Notes: generated by a model not told the origin, from the sequence alone. DNA of 64,000 nt from SIAJ01 sp963773845 (GCA_963773845.1 CAVZCU010000009.1:992001-1056000), one strand, 5' to 3'. Positions 46,601 through 55,121 are shown, counted from the stretch's first letter. A program made the numbers and translations.

Positions 46601-46976
46601 TGTTCGGCCGACCGGCCGGGTGACTTCCGGGTGAGACGCGCAACCACTTTTATGACAGAGATTTGTGAACTTCAATTGGCAACGGATGCGACGGGCCGGC
46701 TGGGTCGGGGACGGTCAAAATGGCGAAAACTCCATCGGAATGGTGGCCGCCTTCCCCGTGTGTGGTTTTGGATGGTTAGCCCAGCCCGGATTTCTCACCA
46801 CAGAGGCACCGAGGACACCGACAAGAAGAGCAGAAAACGAGTGGTGGCCAGTTTCCCGGCACAACACACGGCCCGAAAATGAAGTAAGAACGTCGACCCA
46901 ATCTGGCTTCATTAAGGCTTTTCTCTGTGATCTCTGTATTACTCACTACCGATTTTTAGTTGCCATAACACAATTC
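46601..46976. other. intergenic region with fragments of interspersed repeat
   Basis: 376 bp with no supported gene. It contains ACCACAGAGGCACCGAGGA (from about 46799) and, further on, TTTTCTCTGTGATCTCTGT (from about 46919), a diverged relative of the CAAAGACAC/GTGTCTTTG palindrome found at 51201-51304. A short frame starting at 46449 was seen but has no support. Confidence 0.5.
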
Positions 46977-48554
46977 TTATGCAGCGAGTGCGAGTATTTG
47001 CACATTGGTATCGTGGATGTAGCTGATGGCCGTGGCGAGGAGTCGGCCGCGATCGGTGATTTTGTAGCGGTGGCTCTTGGGGATCTTGCGGATCAGTCCG
47101 TGGGCGCGGAGTCGTTGCAATTGCCGCGTCACGCGTCCGCTCTGGCGTTTCGTCTCGACCGGGTTGGTCGGGGCTGAGCCAGTCAGGAGCATGCGGAGGT
47201 CGCGATTCCGGAAGCCCGCGATCGCGAACTCACCCCGGTTGATCGCGCACAGCAACGCGCCATCGTCGCGCGACATCAAATTCAGTCCCCGGTGGCGACG
47301 GCCCGCTTTGGTCACCGGCCGGCTCGCGGCCACCAGAGCCGGGCCGAGCGTCTCGGGGGACTCGACGGCCGCGAGGGCCGCCAAGTACGACTCGTTGGCC
47401 GCTTGCGACAACTGGCAGCGACGGTACAGGTCCGCCACGCCCCGCCGCAGTGGTTGCCAGGCCAATCTCCCGCTCGGATCGCCTTCCTTCGGACGGTACA
47501 CCTTCAAGCCTTCCGCCTGATGGATCGTCGTTTCGATCCGCAAGATGCAACCGAACTTGTCGTACATCTTCAAACTGTTCCGACCCAGGCGGTGCTTCAC
47601 GCGTGTCCCCTCGACGCGCGTTTTCGTGCTGCTCACGACTTCGCCTTGAAAGCGACCGTCCAACGCTCCGGCCTTTGTCAGCCGCTGCTGCAAGAAGCGC
47701 AGCACATCGGGGCTCGACAGGTTCTCGGTCGCGTGCCGAACCAACCGGCGATACAACGGCCGCAACGCCGCCACCGAACGAAACGCCACGTCGGTCGCCC
47801 ACTCCGTCTGTTCGGCCGTCCAGTAATAGTCGCGGAGTTGCCACTCGGTCAGCAGCCGCGCGAACTCCGGATGCGACTCGCGAATCACGCCGGTCAACGT
47901 CGCCGACCAGTCCGTTTGCAATTGTTCGTCGAACAGGGCCTGCGCCTTCGGGAAGTCCGCCACCCAGGCCAAGCTGTTGTCTCGGCGCTGGTACTCGATG
48001 CCCGCCGCGTCGAGTTGCCGAGCCAGCCACTCGCGGCCGTTCAGGCAAATCTGCACGGACATCGGGAACCACGTCATCAGACGGATGTGCATCATGCCGA
48101 AGCGCGGATGGCGCAGGTAGATGTAATAGTGCAAACACTTGCGCTGGGCCGACACCAGTTCCAGCATCCGGGTGGCCGCGTTCTTGTACAGTTGAAAACT
48201 GCGACAGTTCTCGACGCAACTGAGGACGGCAATCACGCCCGTGAAATCGTCCGCCACCGCGTGCTGCCGGATCAGATCGTGGACAACCGCCTCTTTGTCG
48301 ATCGTGCCGGACAAGTAAACCACCTTGCCAACGGGAGTCGTCGCGGCTAACCGTTCGGTGGCGAGCTTCAGTCGCCGGGCCGTCCCGTCAAAGAAGCTCT
48401 TGAATGCGACCAGCAAGACCTTGAGGAAGCCCAAGTAGCGGGACAAGCCGTCGGCATAGCAGATCGAACGTAAGGTGCCTCGAAAGCGAACACGATCCAA
48501 ACCTGAAAGAACTCCGTGGATATGGTCGCTGTGCTGTTGTAAGAAGGTCTGCAT
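46977..48554 (-). CDS. protein of unknown function with C-terminal winged-helix-like end (candidate mobile-element protein)
   Basis: 525 residues, no signal peptide or membrane helix. It opens with FLQQHSDHIHGVLSGLDRVRFRGTLRSI, has KYDKFG-like and RVKHRLGRNSLKMYDKFGCILRIET motifs in the second half, and ends with a region like a winged-helix (SGRVTRQLQRLRAHGLIRKIP, HRYKITDRGRLL). I recall similar proteins as multicopy hypotheticals in planctomycetes and other soil bacteria; no DDE or HUH catalytic motif is evident. The codon pattern is normal. ATG 48552-48554 is chosen because GGAG lies upstream; the frame opens 16 codons earlier. Palindromic repeats flank it on the upstream side. Confidence 0.65.
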   Translation of the reverse strand: MQTFLQQHSDHIHGVLSGLDRVRFRGTLRSICYADGLSRYLGFLKVLLVAFKSFFDGTARRLKLATERLAATTPVGKVVYLSGTIDKEAVVHDLIRQHAVADDFTGVIAVLSCVENCRSFQLYKNAATRMLELVSAQRKCLHYYIYLRHPRFGMMHIRLMTWFPMSVQICLNGREWLARQLDAAGIEYQRRDNSLAWVADFPKAQALFDEQLQTDWSATLTGVIRESHPEFARLLTEWQLRDYYWTAEQTEWATDVAFRSVAALRPLYRRLVRHATENLSSPDVLRFLQQRLTKAGALDGRFQGEVVSSTKTRVEGTRVKHRLGRNSLKMYDKFGCILRIETTIHQAEGLKVYRPKEGDPSGRLAWQPLRRGVADLYRRCQLSQAANESYLAALAAVESPETLGPALVAASRPVTKAGRRHRGLNLMSRDDGALLCAINRGEFAIAGFRNRDLRMLLTGSAPTNPVETKRQSGRVTRQLQRLRAHGLIRKIPKSHRYKITDRGRLLATAISYIHDTNVQILALAA

Positions 48555-49024
48555 GGCATGCTCCGGTTGCTGAGTAATGTGCGCTAACACCACTCTATCC
48601 AACCGGACATGCCTGCTTCATTTGGTTGCGGCCAAGGGCCGCGCTGTGCTACTAACGTTTTCACTTCTTCGTCGCGCGCGAAGAGTTTCCTTCCCCCCGG
48701 CTTTGCGGGGAGAGGCCCCCTGTCTTTCCCTCCCCCCGGCTTTGCGGGGGGAGGGCAGGGTGGGGGGAAGACCTGGCTCGGTCGGGACACTGTATTCCCG
48801 GGCTGGAAGCGCTTCGCCCCCCACCCTGCCCTCCCCCCGCAAAGCCGGGGGGAGGGTAAAACGGCGGCTCGGCCGCGCTGTGACTCGGTGGGGAGAAATG
48901 CGGGCAAGTTAGCACGCCTCCTGAAGCGAATTCATTGCAATCGCATCCCTCGGTTTTAATCTGAACCGCGGACGGGCATGGGGCTGAGCCGATGGCTCGC
49001 AGAATGGATTGTTACAATCATCCA
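48555..49024. other. intergenic region dominated by a long palindrome
   Basis: 470 bp without a gene. The central part holds the 40-bp inverted repeat annotated separately and a related half copy near 48691-48715. The remaining sequence shows nothing recognised. Confidence 0.5.
48728..48856. repeat. inverted repeat with perfect 40-bp arms
   Basis: Arms at 48728-48767 and 48817-48856, containing CTCCCCCCGGCTTTGCGGGG and the reverse complement, are identical over 40 bp with a 49-nt loop. A partial extra copy (CCCCCCGGCTTTGCGGGG) is at about 48693. The composition is typical of planctomycete interspersed palindromes and would be very stable as RNA. Confidence 0.85.
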
Positions 49025-49053
49025 TTGACAGCTACCTTGCATAACATCATACT
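49025..49053 (+). promoter_or_regulatory. sigma-70-type promoter of the padR gene, probably leaderless transcript
   Basis: TTGACA (49025-49030), 17-nt spacer, CATACT (49048-49053). The ATG of the regulator is at 49061, only 7 nt after the -10, so a transcript would begin at or next to the start codon. No ribosome-binding sequence is present upstream of that ATG, which agrees with a leaderless mRNA. Confidence 0.6.
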
Positions 49054-49060
49054 TGGCATC

Positions 49061-49408
49061 ATGGAGTCCGACTTCTTCGACAACTGGACGACGCAGCTCC
49101 GCAAGGGGATTCTGGAGTTGGGGATTCTGGCCGCGCTCCGCGGGCGAAGACTATACGGATACGACATCGTCAAGCGCCTGGGCGGAGTCGACGGGCTTGT
49201 GATTGGCGAAGGCACGATCTATCCGATCTTGAGTCGATTCAAACGCGAAGGACTGGTCGACACGACGCTGGTCGAATCGAACGAAGGGCCGGCCCGAAAA
49301 TACTACGAGCTGACACCCCAAGGTCGTCGCGTTCTGGCCCGCATGCGCGAGGCCTGGCGGGCGGTGCGCGACGGCATTGATTCACTTTCCTCGGAGACCG
49401 ACAAATGA
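49061..49408 (+). CDS. PadR-family transcriptional regulator
   Basis: 115 residues. WTTQLRKGILELGILAALRGRRLYGYDIVKRL is the PadR winged-helix start, followed by GEGTIYPILSRFKREGLV and a KYYELTPQGRRVL wing, then a C-terminal dimerisation helix. PadR proteins repress adjacent genes in response to small molecules. The stop overlaps the start of the HAAS-like permease gene by four bases, the typical pairing of PadR with a regulated membrane protein. Start ATG 49061 chosen by domain start and the promoter position. Confidence 0.9.
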   Translation: MESDFFDNWTTQLRKGILELGILAALRGRRLYGYDIVKRLGGVDGLVIGEGTIYPILSRFKREGLVDTTLVESNEGPARKYYELTPQGRRVLARMREAWRAVRDGIDSLSSETDK

Positions 49409-50315
49409 TGCGCTTCACGCGGGAAGCTCAAGCATGCTTGGAGGATTATTTGGCGGACGTGCGATCGGCCGTCTCCGGTCATTCCTCCATCAGTCCGAAC
49501 GAAATTGAACAAGATGTTCGCGATCACGTGATCGCGGCCCTGGAAGGTGCAAGGCAACCGGTCGCGGCCGCGGATGTCGCGGAGGTGTTGGAGCGACTTG
49601 GGCCACCCAACCAGTGGGTCGCGGACGAGCCCCGATCGATCTGGAAATACTTGAGCGACAAGCTCAAACCGGTCGGCCACCGGGCCGTTGAGCAGATCAA
49701 GGCGTTGCCCGGCGAAGCATACCAGGCGGGCCGCGGATTCGCGGCGCCATGCGCGGCCTGTCGCAGGACTGGCGGCTGGCCTACATCGCATTCGGCCTGT
49801 TTGTCCTGGGTATGATCGCTTTCCCGCTCTTCCCCGCGTTCTTGATCGCGAGTTACTTCGCTGCCCGGGCCGATATCGCATTGGCGCGGGAACGCGGCGA
49901 AACCTTCGGCGCTCGGCGATGGCTCGTTTATCCGCCGATGACCGTGTTCTCGATCGTTCTGCTGATGGCGCTCGCGGCATGGCCGATCGCGGCGAGCGTC
50001 GGCTTGTCGCATGAAATCCCCCGGTCCATGCGGCACGACGTAGCCGAAATCATTCATGTCTCGCCCCGAGCCGTTCAGCCGGTGAGTGCGATCTATCTGG
50101 CCATCGGCGCGGTGTCGGTGTGGTGGGGGATTCTCGCGTTGATCGCGCTGCGGTTCCCGAAACTGCCGGGGCTTTTGTTCCCGCCGTTCGGATCGAGTTT
50201 TCGACGGATCGATGCCTTGCTCGTGCTCTTGTTGGCGGGAACCGCGTTTGTCGTGTGGCTTTCCAAGTTCGAAACGGCCTGGACCGTCGCGCAGACCGTT
50301 CTTTTTCGGATGTGA
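49405..50315 (+). CDS. HAAS-domain membrane protein paired with PadR (one frame break)
   Basis: About 303 residues. The cytosolic N-terminal helical domain (ACLEDYLADVRSAV, NEIEQDVRDHVIAAL, VAEVLERLGPPNQW) is of the HAAS/DUF1700 kind. Near 49755 one base is missing: the frame moves from AYQAGRGFAA to MRGLSQDWRLAYIAFGLFVLGM. The rest is about five transmembrane helices (for example MTVFSIVLLMALAAWPIAA, AIYLAIGAVSVWWGILALIAL). Typical PadR partner, which may alter membrane transport or stress signalling; function unknown. Start at ATG 49405, coupled to padR. Confidence 0.75.
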
Positions 50316-50442
50316 TGCGGTATCCTGAGCGGAGAAGATCTGGCAACCTGTCCGACTCGCCAGCGAACCTCGACGTCAACACGAGGAAAGCGGGGGGACC
50401 GAGTCGGACGGGTTCCCAGTCGCCTCGACTCAGGTAACTGCC

Positions 50443-51108
50443 GTGCTATCGCGCATCTTCGAACCCGAAGTGATGGACACTGCCGAGGAGGCGCACGACT
50501 ACGACGCGATGGACCACTCGCAGGTCAATCGCGTCTTCGTTGCGGATTTTCTTGCGGTTTGGAATGGCCGGTCGCCGATCCTCGATCTCGGCACGGGTAC
50601 GGCGCTCATTCCCATCGAATTCTGCCGGCAATCGCCGACGGGCGAGATTGTTGCTGTCGACGCGGCCGCGCATATGCTGGCCATCGCGAATGACAACGTT
50701 CGCAAATCAGGCTTTGCGAATCGCATCCAGTGCGAACTCGTTGATGCCAAGCGAATGCACTTCGCAAACGGGTCCTTCCCGGCGATCATGTCGAACAGCA
50801 TTGTGCACCACATTCCCGATCCGCGAAGGGTGTTCGAGGAGATCGCACGCCTGGCAGCGCCGGGGGCGACGATCTTTGTTCGCGACCTGTTGCGGCCGAC
50901 GGACACGGCAACGCTGAATCATCTAGTCGAGACGTACACCGCCGGGGCGAACGAACATCAAAAGAAGATGTTCGCCGAATCGCTGCATGCGGCGCTGACT
51001 CTGGAAGAGGTGCAGGAACTCGTTCGCGGGATCGAATTCGATCCAGCCGGCGTCCGGAAGACAACCGATCGGCACTGGACGTGGACGGTTAAGGAACCAA
51101 GTGCGTGA
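50443..51108 (+). CDS. class I SAM-dependent methyltransferase
   Basis: 221 residues. SAM motif I is ILDLGTGTALIPIEFCRQ, followed by IVAVDAAAHMLAIANDNV and FPAIMSNSIVHHIPDPRRVFEEIARL (motifs II to IV), then GATIFVRDL. The fold is like UbiE/Tam-type small-molecule methyltransferases; substrate unknown. Start GTG 50443 opens LSRIFEPEVMDTAEEA. It stands after the permease with 127 bp between, a segment that contains a partial inverted repeat (TGTCCGACTCG/CGAGTCGGACGG). Confidence 0.82.
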   Translation: MLSRIFEPEVMDTAEEAHDYDAMDHSQVNRVFVADFLAVWNGRSPILDLGTGTALIPIEFCRQSPTGEIVAVDAAAHMLAIANDNVRKSGFANRIQCELVDAKRMHFANGSFPAIMSNSIVHHIPDPRRVFEEIARLAAPGATIFVRDLLRPTDTATLNHLVETYTAGANEHQKKMFAESLHAALTLEEVQELVRGIEFDPAGVRKTTDRHWTWTVKEPSA

Positions 51109-51152
51109 ATGAGCGCGCAAGAGTCTTTTGGCATTCGAGAGCCCGACTCGGG

Positions 51153-51352
51153 CGGAGGCCGAAGCGTAGCGAGGCACCGCCGTGAAGGAGGAAGGCAGTC
51201 CCGAACCCAACACAAAGGCACTAAGATCACACAAAGACACGAAGAAGAGCGATGAGTTTCCTTTGTGTCTTTGTGTGATCTCAGTGTCTTTGTGTTGGGT
51301 TCGGAGTAACCCGCGCAGCCTCCTCGCGCCTCGCTTCGCTTCAGCCTCCGCG
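51153..51352. repeat. 200-bp nested palindromic element
   Basis: Inner arms 51201-51240 and 51265-51304 (CACAAAGACAC / GTGTCTTTGTG core) pair over 40 bp with 2 mismatches and a 24-nt loop. Outer arms, CGGAGGCCGAAGCGTAGCGA and the corresponding TCGCTTCGCTTCAGCCTCCG, pair less exactly. The whole is a MITE-like unit between the methyltransferase and DUF485 genes. No gene lies in 51109-51408. Confidence 0.8.
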
Positions 51353-51408
51353 ACATCGGCCACTGTCCAATTACTTTTGCGGAACCGCTTAGGTATCGGA
51401 GACTCGGA

Positions 51409-51690
51409 ATGGCTGGATTTGATCACTCACATCTTCCGCCCGAAGAGGTTCGCGACCCCGATGCTGAGCGTTACAACGCCCGGCTGGGGCTGGTGCTCTT
51501 CGCCATTTATCTGGTTGCGTACACTTCGTTCGTGCTGATCAATGCGTTTCGGCCGGCGATGATGGAGGAAGTGCCCTTCGCGGGCATCAATCTAGCCGTC
51601 GCCTCGGGACTCGGCCTGATCGTTGGGGCATTGGTGCTGGCGGTCCTTTACGCCTGGCTATGTCGCAAGCCGGAAGGAGGCCGGCCATGA
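51409..51690 (+). CDS. DUF485 family small membrane protein
   Basis: 93 residues with two transmembrane helices (LVLFAIYLVAYTSFVLINAF; INLAVASGLGLIVGALVLAVLYAWL) joined by a short polar loop, after an acidic N-terminus. DUF485 genes almost always precede acetate permease (actP) as yjcH-actP pairs. The stop overlaps the symporter ATG (ATGA at 51687-51690) and GGAGG precedes the latter, showing the two are translated together. Its role is probably to support the permease. Confidence 0.92.
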   Translation: MAGFDHSHLPPEEVRDPDAERYNARLGLVLFAIYLVAYTSFVLINAFRPAMMEEVPFAGINLAVASGLGLIVGALVLAVLYAWLCRKPEGGRP

Positions 51691-53444
51691 TCTACGAGCC
51701 TAGCTCGATCGCCGTCGTCGTCTTCGCGATCTTTGTTGCGATTACTCTCGGCCTGAGCTTCTATCTCGGCCGGCGGGCGCGCACGTCGTCCGGCTACTAT
51801 GCGGCGGGCGGCGGCATCCCGTGGTTTGTCAATGGCATCGCCTTCGCAGGCGACTACCTCTCCGCCGCGTCGTTTCTCGGCATCTGCGGGATGATCGCCT
51901 TTTATGGCTACGACGGCTTTCTGTACTCGATCGGTTACCTGGCCGGCTGGGTGGTTGCTCTGTTTGTCATCGCGGAGCCGCTCAAGCGCCTGGGGCGGTA
52001 TACTTTCGCCGACGCGCTCGACAACAAGTTCAATTCGCGGGGGATCAAGCTGGTCGCCGCGATCAGCACGCTGGCTGTCAGCGTCTTCTACCTCATTCCA
52101 CAGATGGTCGGCGCCGGGGTGCTTATCAAGCCATTACTCGGCTTGCCGCACTGGGCTGGCGTGGTCACCGTCGGGGCGGTCGTAATCCTGATTGTTGCGA
52201 CCGCCGGCATGGCGTCGACGACCTATGTGCAGTTCTTCAAAGGCTCGCTCTTGTTGATCTTCACGGCGGGCCTGACGGTCCTGATCCTTCAACGCGGCCT
52301 GTCCGTCGATCCAAGTCCCGAGGCCAATGCTCCACAGACGGTGACGGTCACCGCGGACGGCCACAAGCTGGTGAACGGTAAGCCGCACGGCCACGGCGAG
52401 GGCCAGGCCGATCTTCGACCGGTCGGTCACGTCACCAAGTTGCCTGGCGGCGCGAGTTCCACCGGTCCCCTGGGGCCGGTCGAATATCTCGCCACGATCC
52501 GCGAAAGTGAGATCGTTCTTTGGACTTCGAAAACCGCCACCGACGATGCCGGAAACAAGACCACGACCTATTCGCCCAAGCCAACCTCCGGCGAGGACGT
52601 CTTGCGGCCGGGCAATCATCCGACGTTTTCCGGTATTCGCAAGGATTCGCTGCCGGCAAAGCTGAACATCCTGTCGCTGATGCTGGCACTGTTCTGCGGG
52701 ACCGCGTCGCTGCCGCACATTCTGATTCGCTATTACACGGTCAAGAACGCGGCGGCGGCCCGGAAAAGCACGGTCGTCGGCATCGCAGCGATCGGCCTGT
52801 TTTACGTGCTGGCGCTCTTCATGGGTCTCGGCGCCATGACCGGCGGGTGGATCGATGTATCGAACAGCAATATGGCCGCCCCGCTGCTGGCGAAGAGCTT
52901 TGGCAATTTGCCGTTCGCGTTGATCTCCGCGGTTGCGTTCACGACGATTCTCGGCACGGTGAGCGGACTGATTGTCGCGGCCTGCGGGGCGGTCGTTCAC
53001 GATGTGCTGGGTGGATTCTTCAAGCTCGAAATCAACGACATCGGCAAGGTGCGCATCGGCCGAATGGCGGCAGTCGCTGTAGGAGTCATCGCCATTTGCC
53101 TCGGCATCGTTTTCGAGAAGATGAATGTCAATTACCTCGTTGGTTGGGCGTTCAGCGTGGCGGCGTCGGCGAACTTGCCTGCCCTCGTGATGCTGCTGTT
53201 CTGGAAGCGAACGACCAAGCAGGGAATCATCGCCTCGGTCCTGGTCGGCATGGTGTCGTCGCTTGCATGGATTCTCTTGAGCGGCGATACATTCAAGGGC
53301 GTTTATGGGATTTCGCCGGACCAGTCACCGGTGCCATTCAGCCAGCCGGGGTTGGTGACGATTCCGCTGAGCTTTGTCGTGTTGGTTGTGGTGTCGCTAG
53401 CGACGCGGGGGCGCAGGAATGATCAGACGAGCGGAGCGGCGTGA
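51687..53444 (+). CDS. ActP-like sodium:solute symporter
   Basis: 585 residues with about 13 transmembrane helices of the SSS family: GGGIPWFVNGIAFAGDYLSAASFLG and VFYLIPQMVGAGVLIKPLL are typical ActP sequences. It should import acetate or similar short carboxylates with Na+ across the inner membrane. Between helices near residues 210 and 320 lies a long hydrophilic insert with DPSPEANAPQTVTVTADGH and TSGEDVLRPGNHPTFSG, which most ActP proteins do not have in this size. Its 3' end, including the stop, lies inside the inverted repeat at 53428-53513. Confidence 0.88.
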   Translation: MIYEPSSIAVVVFAIFVAITLGLSFYLGRRARTSSGYYAAGGGIPWFVNGIAFAGDYLSAASFLGICGMIAFYGYDGFLYSIGYLAGWVVALFVIAEPLKRLGRYTFADALDNKFNSRGIKLVAAISTLAVSVFYLIPQMVGAGVLIKPLLGLPHWAGVVTVGAVVILIVATAGMASTTYVQFFKGSLLLIFTAGLTVLILQRGLSVDPSPEANAPQTVTVTADGHKLVNGKPHGHGEGQADLRPVGHVTKLPGGASSTGPLGPVEYLATIRESEIVLWTSKTATDDAGNKTTTYSPKPTSGEDVLRPGNHPTFSGIRKDSLPAKLNILSLMLALFCGTASLPHILIRYYTVKNAAAARKSTVVGIAAIGLFYVLALFMGLGAMTGGWIDVSNSNMAAPLLAKSFGNLPFALISAVAFTTILGTVSGLIVAACGAVVHDVLGGFFKLEINDIGKVRIGRMAAVAVGVIAICLGIVFEKMNVNYLVGWAFSVAASANLPALVMLLFWKRTTKQGIIASVLVGMVSSLAWILLSGDTFKGVYGISPDQSPVPFSQPGLVTIPLSFVVLVVVSLATRGRRNDQTSGAA

Positions 53445-53513
53445 GCCGCCCGATGATTTTTGGGATCGTTCATCAAGTTCGCCAACACCGGGCGGCTCAC
53501 GCCGCTCCGCTCG
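53428..53513. repeat. inverted repeat with 25-bp perfect arms overlapping the symporter stop
   Basis: CGAGCGGAGCGGCGTGAGCC (53428 on) and CGGCTCACGCCGCTCCGCTC (53491 on) form the arms 53428-53452 and 53489-53513. The stop TGA (53442-53444) is within the left arm, so the last residues RNDQTSGAA are repeat-encoded. The second version of the same family lies at 54275-54341. Confidence 0.85.
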
Positions 53514-53528
53514 CCGAGGGTGCTCGCA

Positions 53529-54275
53529 ATGTCCAACATCCTGGCAGCAATCGGCGAGTTCACATATTTCGCATGGCAAGCGCTCATCGCCGCAGCGCTG
53601 GCCGTCCCGAAGCCCGGTGCGTGGCTGCAACAGCTCTATTCCGTGCTTATCGGCGCGTTGCCGCTGGCCACCGTCGCCGGCATTGCCCTCGGCGCGGTCG
53701 TATGGATGCACACTTATGCGGCGCTTTCGCGGGCACGTGCGGTGGAGTATCTGCCGACCGTTCTGGCCGCGGCCGTGCTGCTGGAACTGGCGCCGATTGG
53801 GGCTGGCCTGATCGTCGCGGCGCGAACGGGCGCCAGCCTCGGCGCCGAATTGGGCGCCATGAAACTGGGCGAGCAGCTCGATGCGCTCGAACTTCTGGGC
53901 TTGCCGCCGATGCGGGTGCTCGTCGGTCCGCGCGTGTTGGCATGCATCCTGGCCTTGCCGCTTTTGCATGTCTTCATTGCCACGCTAGCGCTCCTGAGCG
54001 GTTACGTGGCGGAGAATCTGGTGAGCAGCACAAACTGGCTGAAATTCCAATCGGCCTCGCTGAAGGAGCTATACCCCGAAGACGTGATTCCCGCCGGACT
54101 CAAGACGATGGTGTTTGGCTTTTGGATCGGCGTGGCGGGTTGCTACCACGGTATGTGCGCCGAGGGTGGAACCGAGGGCGTTGGCAAGGCCGCCACGGCG
54201 GGCGTGGTGACGGCGTGCTTGCTCGTGCTGGCAGCGGACGTACTTTTGGTGGGATTGATTCGGGCGATATTCTAG
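53529..54275 (+). CDS. MlaE-like ABC transporter permease
   Basis: 248 residues with five to six transmembrane segments and the MlaE pattern: LPTVLAAAVLLELAPIGAGLIVAARTGASLGAELGAM followed by LDALELLGLPPMRVLVGPRV. MlaE works with an ATPase (MlaF) and an MCE protein (MlaD) to move phospholipids between membranes. Neither partner is adjacent here, so it is an isolated permease gene. ATG 53529 was chosen after GAGGG; the frame opens earlier, inside the repeat. The stop borders the next hairpin. Confidence 0.85.
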   Translation: MSNILAAIGEFTYFAWQALIAAALAVPKPGAWLQQLYSVLIGALPLATVAGIALGAVVWMHTYAALSRARAVEYLPTVLAAAVLLELAPIGAGLIVAARTGASLGAELGAMKLGEQLDALELLGLPPMRVLVGPRVLACILALPLLHVFIATLALLSGYVAENLVSSTNWLKFQSASLKELYPEDVIPAGLKTMVFGFWIGVAGCYHGMCAEGGTEGVGKAATAGVVTACLLVLAADVLLVGLIRAIF

Positions 54276-54341
54276 GCGAGCGGAGCCGCGTCAGCGGCCC
54301 GATGTTGTCATCATCGGGCCGCTGACGCGGCTCCGCTCGCC
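54275..54341. terminator. perfect 30-bp hairpin between convergent genes
   Basis: Arms 54275-54304 and 54312-54341 (GGCGAGCGGAGCCGCGTCAG and its complement) with a 7-nt loop. It separates the convergent mlaE-like and sigma-factor genes, as a shared terminator would. It belongs to the same repeat family as 53428-53513 but differs by changes that occur in both arms, keeping pairing. Confidence 0.75.
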
Positions 54342-54344
54342 CGA

Positions 54345-55121
54345 TCAGGTACTGAACTCCGGCCTGCGCTTGGCGAGTTGGCCCTGCAAGCGGGCCACGA
54401 TGCTCGAGTGCATCTGGCTGACACGCGACTCACTCAGATCGAGCGTGGCCCCGATCTCTTTCATCGTCATGTCTTCGTAGTAGTAGAGAATGATGATGAG
54501 CCGCTCATTGCGATTCAGGCCCTTGGTAACGAGCTTCATGAGATCGCGGTTTTGCAATCGGCAGGTGGGATCTTCGGCCTTTTTGTCTTCGAGAATGTCA
54601 ATCTCGCGAACGTCCTTGTAGCTGTCGGTCTCGTACCACTTCTTGTTCAAGCTGACGAGACTGACGGCGGTCGCTTCGCCGACATATTCCTGGAGCTGAT
54701 CGAGCGTGATGCCCAACTTCGCCGCCAGTTCGTCCGGCCGCGGCGGACGGCCGAGGCTGGCTTCGAGTTCTTTGCGAGCGGCTTCCATTCGAGCGGCTTT
54801 CGAACGCACCAGCCGTGGCACCCAGTCCATCGTTCGCAATTCGTCCAGCATCGCTCCGCGAATACGCGGCACGCAATAGGTTTCGAATTTCACGCCCCGG
54901 TTCAGGTCGAAGGCGTCGATGGCGTCCATCAATCCGAAGGTGCCCGCACTGATCAAATCGTCCAACTCAACACCGTCCGGCAAGCGGGCCCAGATTCGCT
55001 CGGCGTTGTATTTCACCAAGGGCAGGTACCGTTCGACTAACCGGTTTCGATACTCGACGTTGCCCGTATCCCGGTAAGCCTGCCAGACCTGCTGAATGTC
55101 CTGCTCAATCTGCGTCACCAT
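54345..55121 (-). CDS. FliA/WhiG-family sigma factor
   Basis: 258 residues. Region 2: NAERIWARLPDGVELDDLISAGTFGLMDAIDAFDLNRGVKFETYCVPRIRGAMLDELR; region 3: GRPPRPDELAAKLGITLDQL; region 4: LNRNERLIIILYYYEDMTMKEIGATLDLSESRVSQMH. It directs RNA polymerase to a special promoter class, often flagellar/chemotaxis or, in other phyla, sporulation and stress genes. No flagellar gene is in the window. The ATG 55119-55121 has GGAGG at a good distance. No anti-sigma factor is next to it. Confidence 0.92.
   Translation of the reverse strand: MVTQIEQDIQQVWQAYRDTGNVEYRNRLVERYLPLVKYNAERIWARLPDGVELDDLISAGTFGLMDAIDAFDLNRGVKFETYCVPRIRGAMLDELRTMDWVPRLVRSKAARMEAARKELEASLGRPPRPDELAAKLGITLDQLQEYVGEATAVSLVSLNKKWYETDSYKDVREIDILEDKKAEDPTCRLQNRDLMKLVTKGLNRNERLIIILYYYEDMTMKEIGATLDLSESRVSQMHSSIVARLQGQLAKRRPEFST

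Noticed and set aside
46449..46623. Small frame between the glucan synthase and the terminator hairpin
   Set aside because: Its second half is encoded by the hairpin itself; no similarity.
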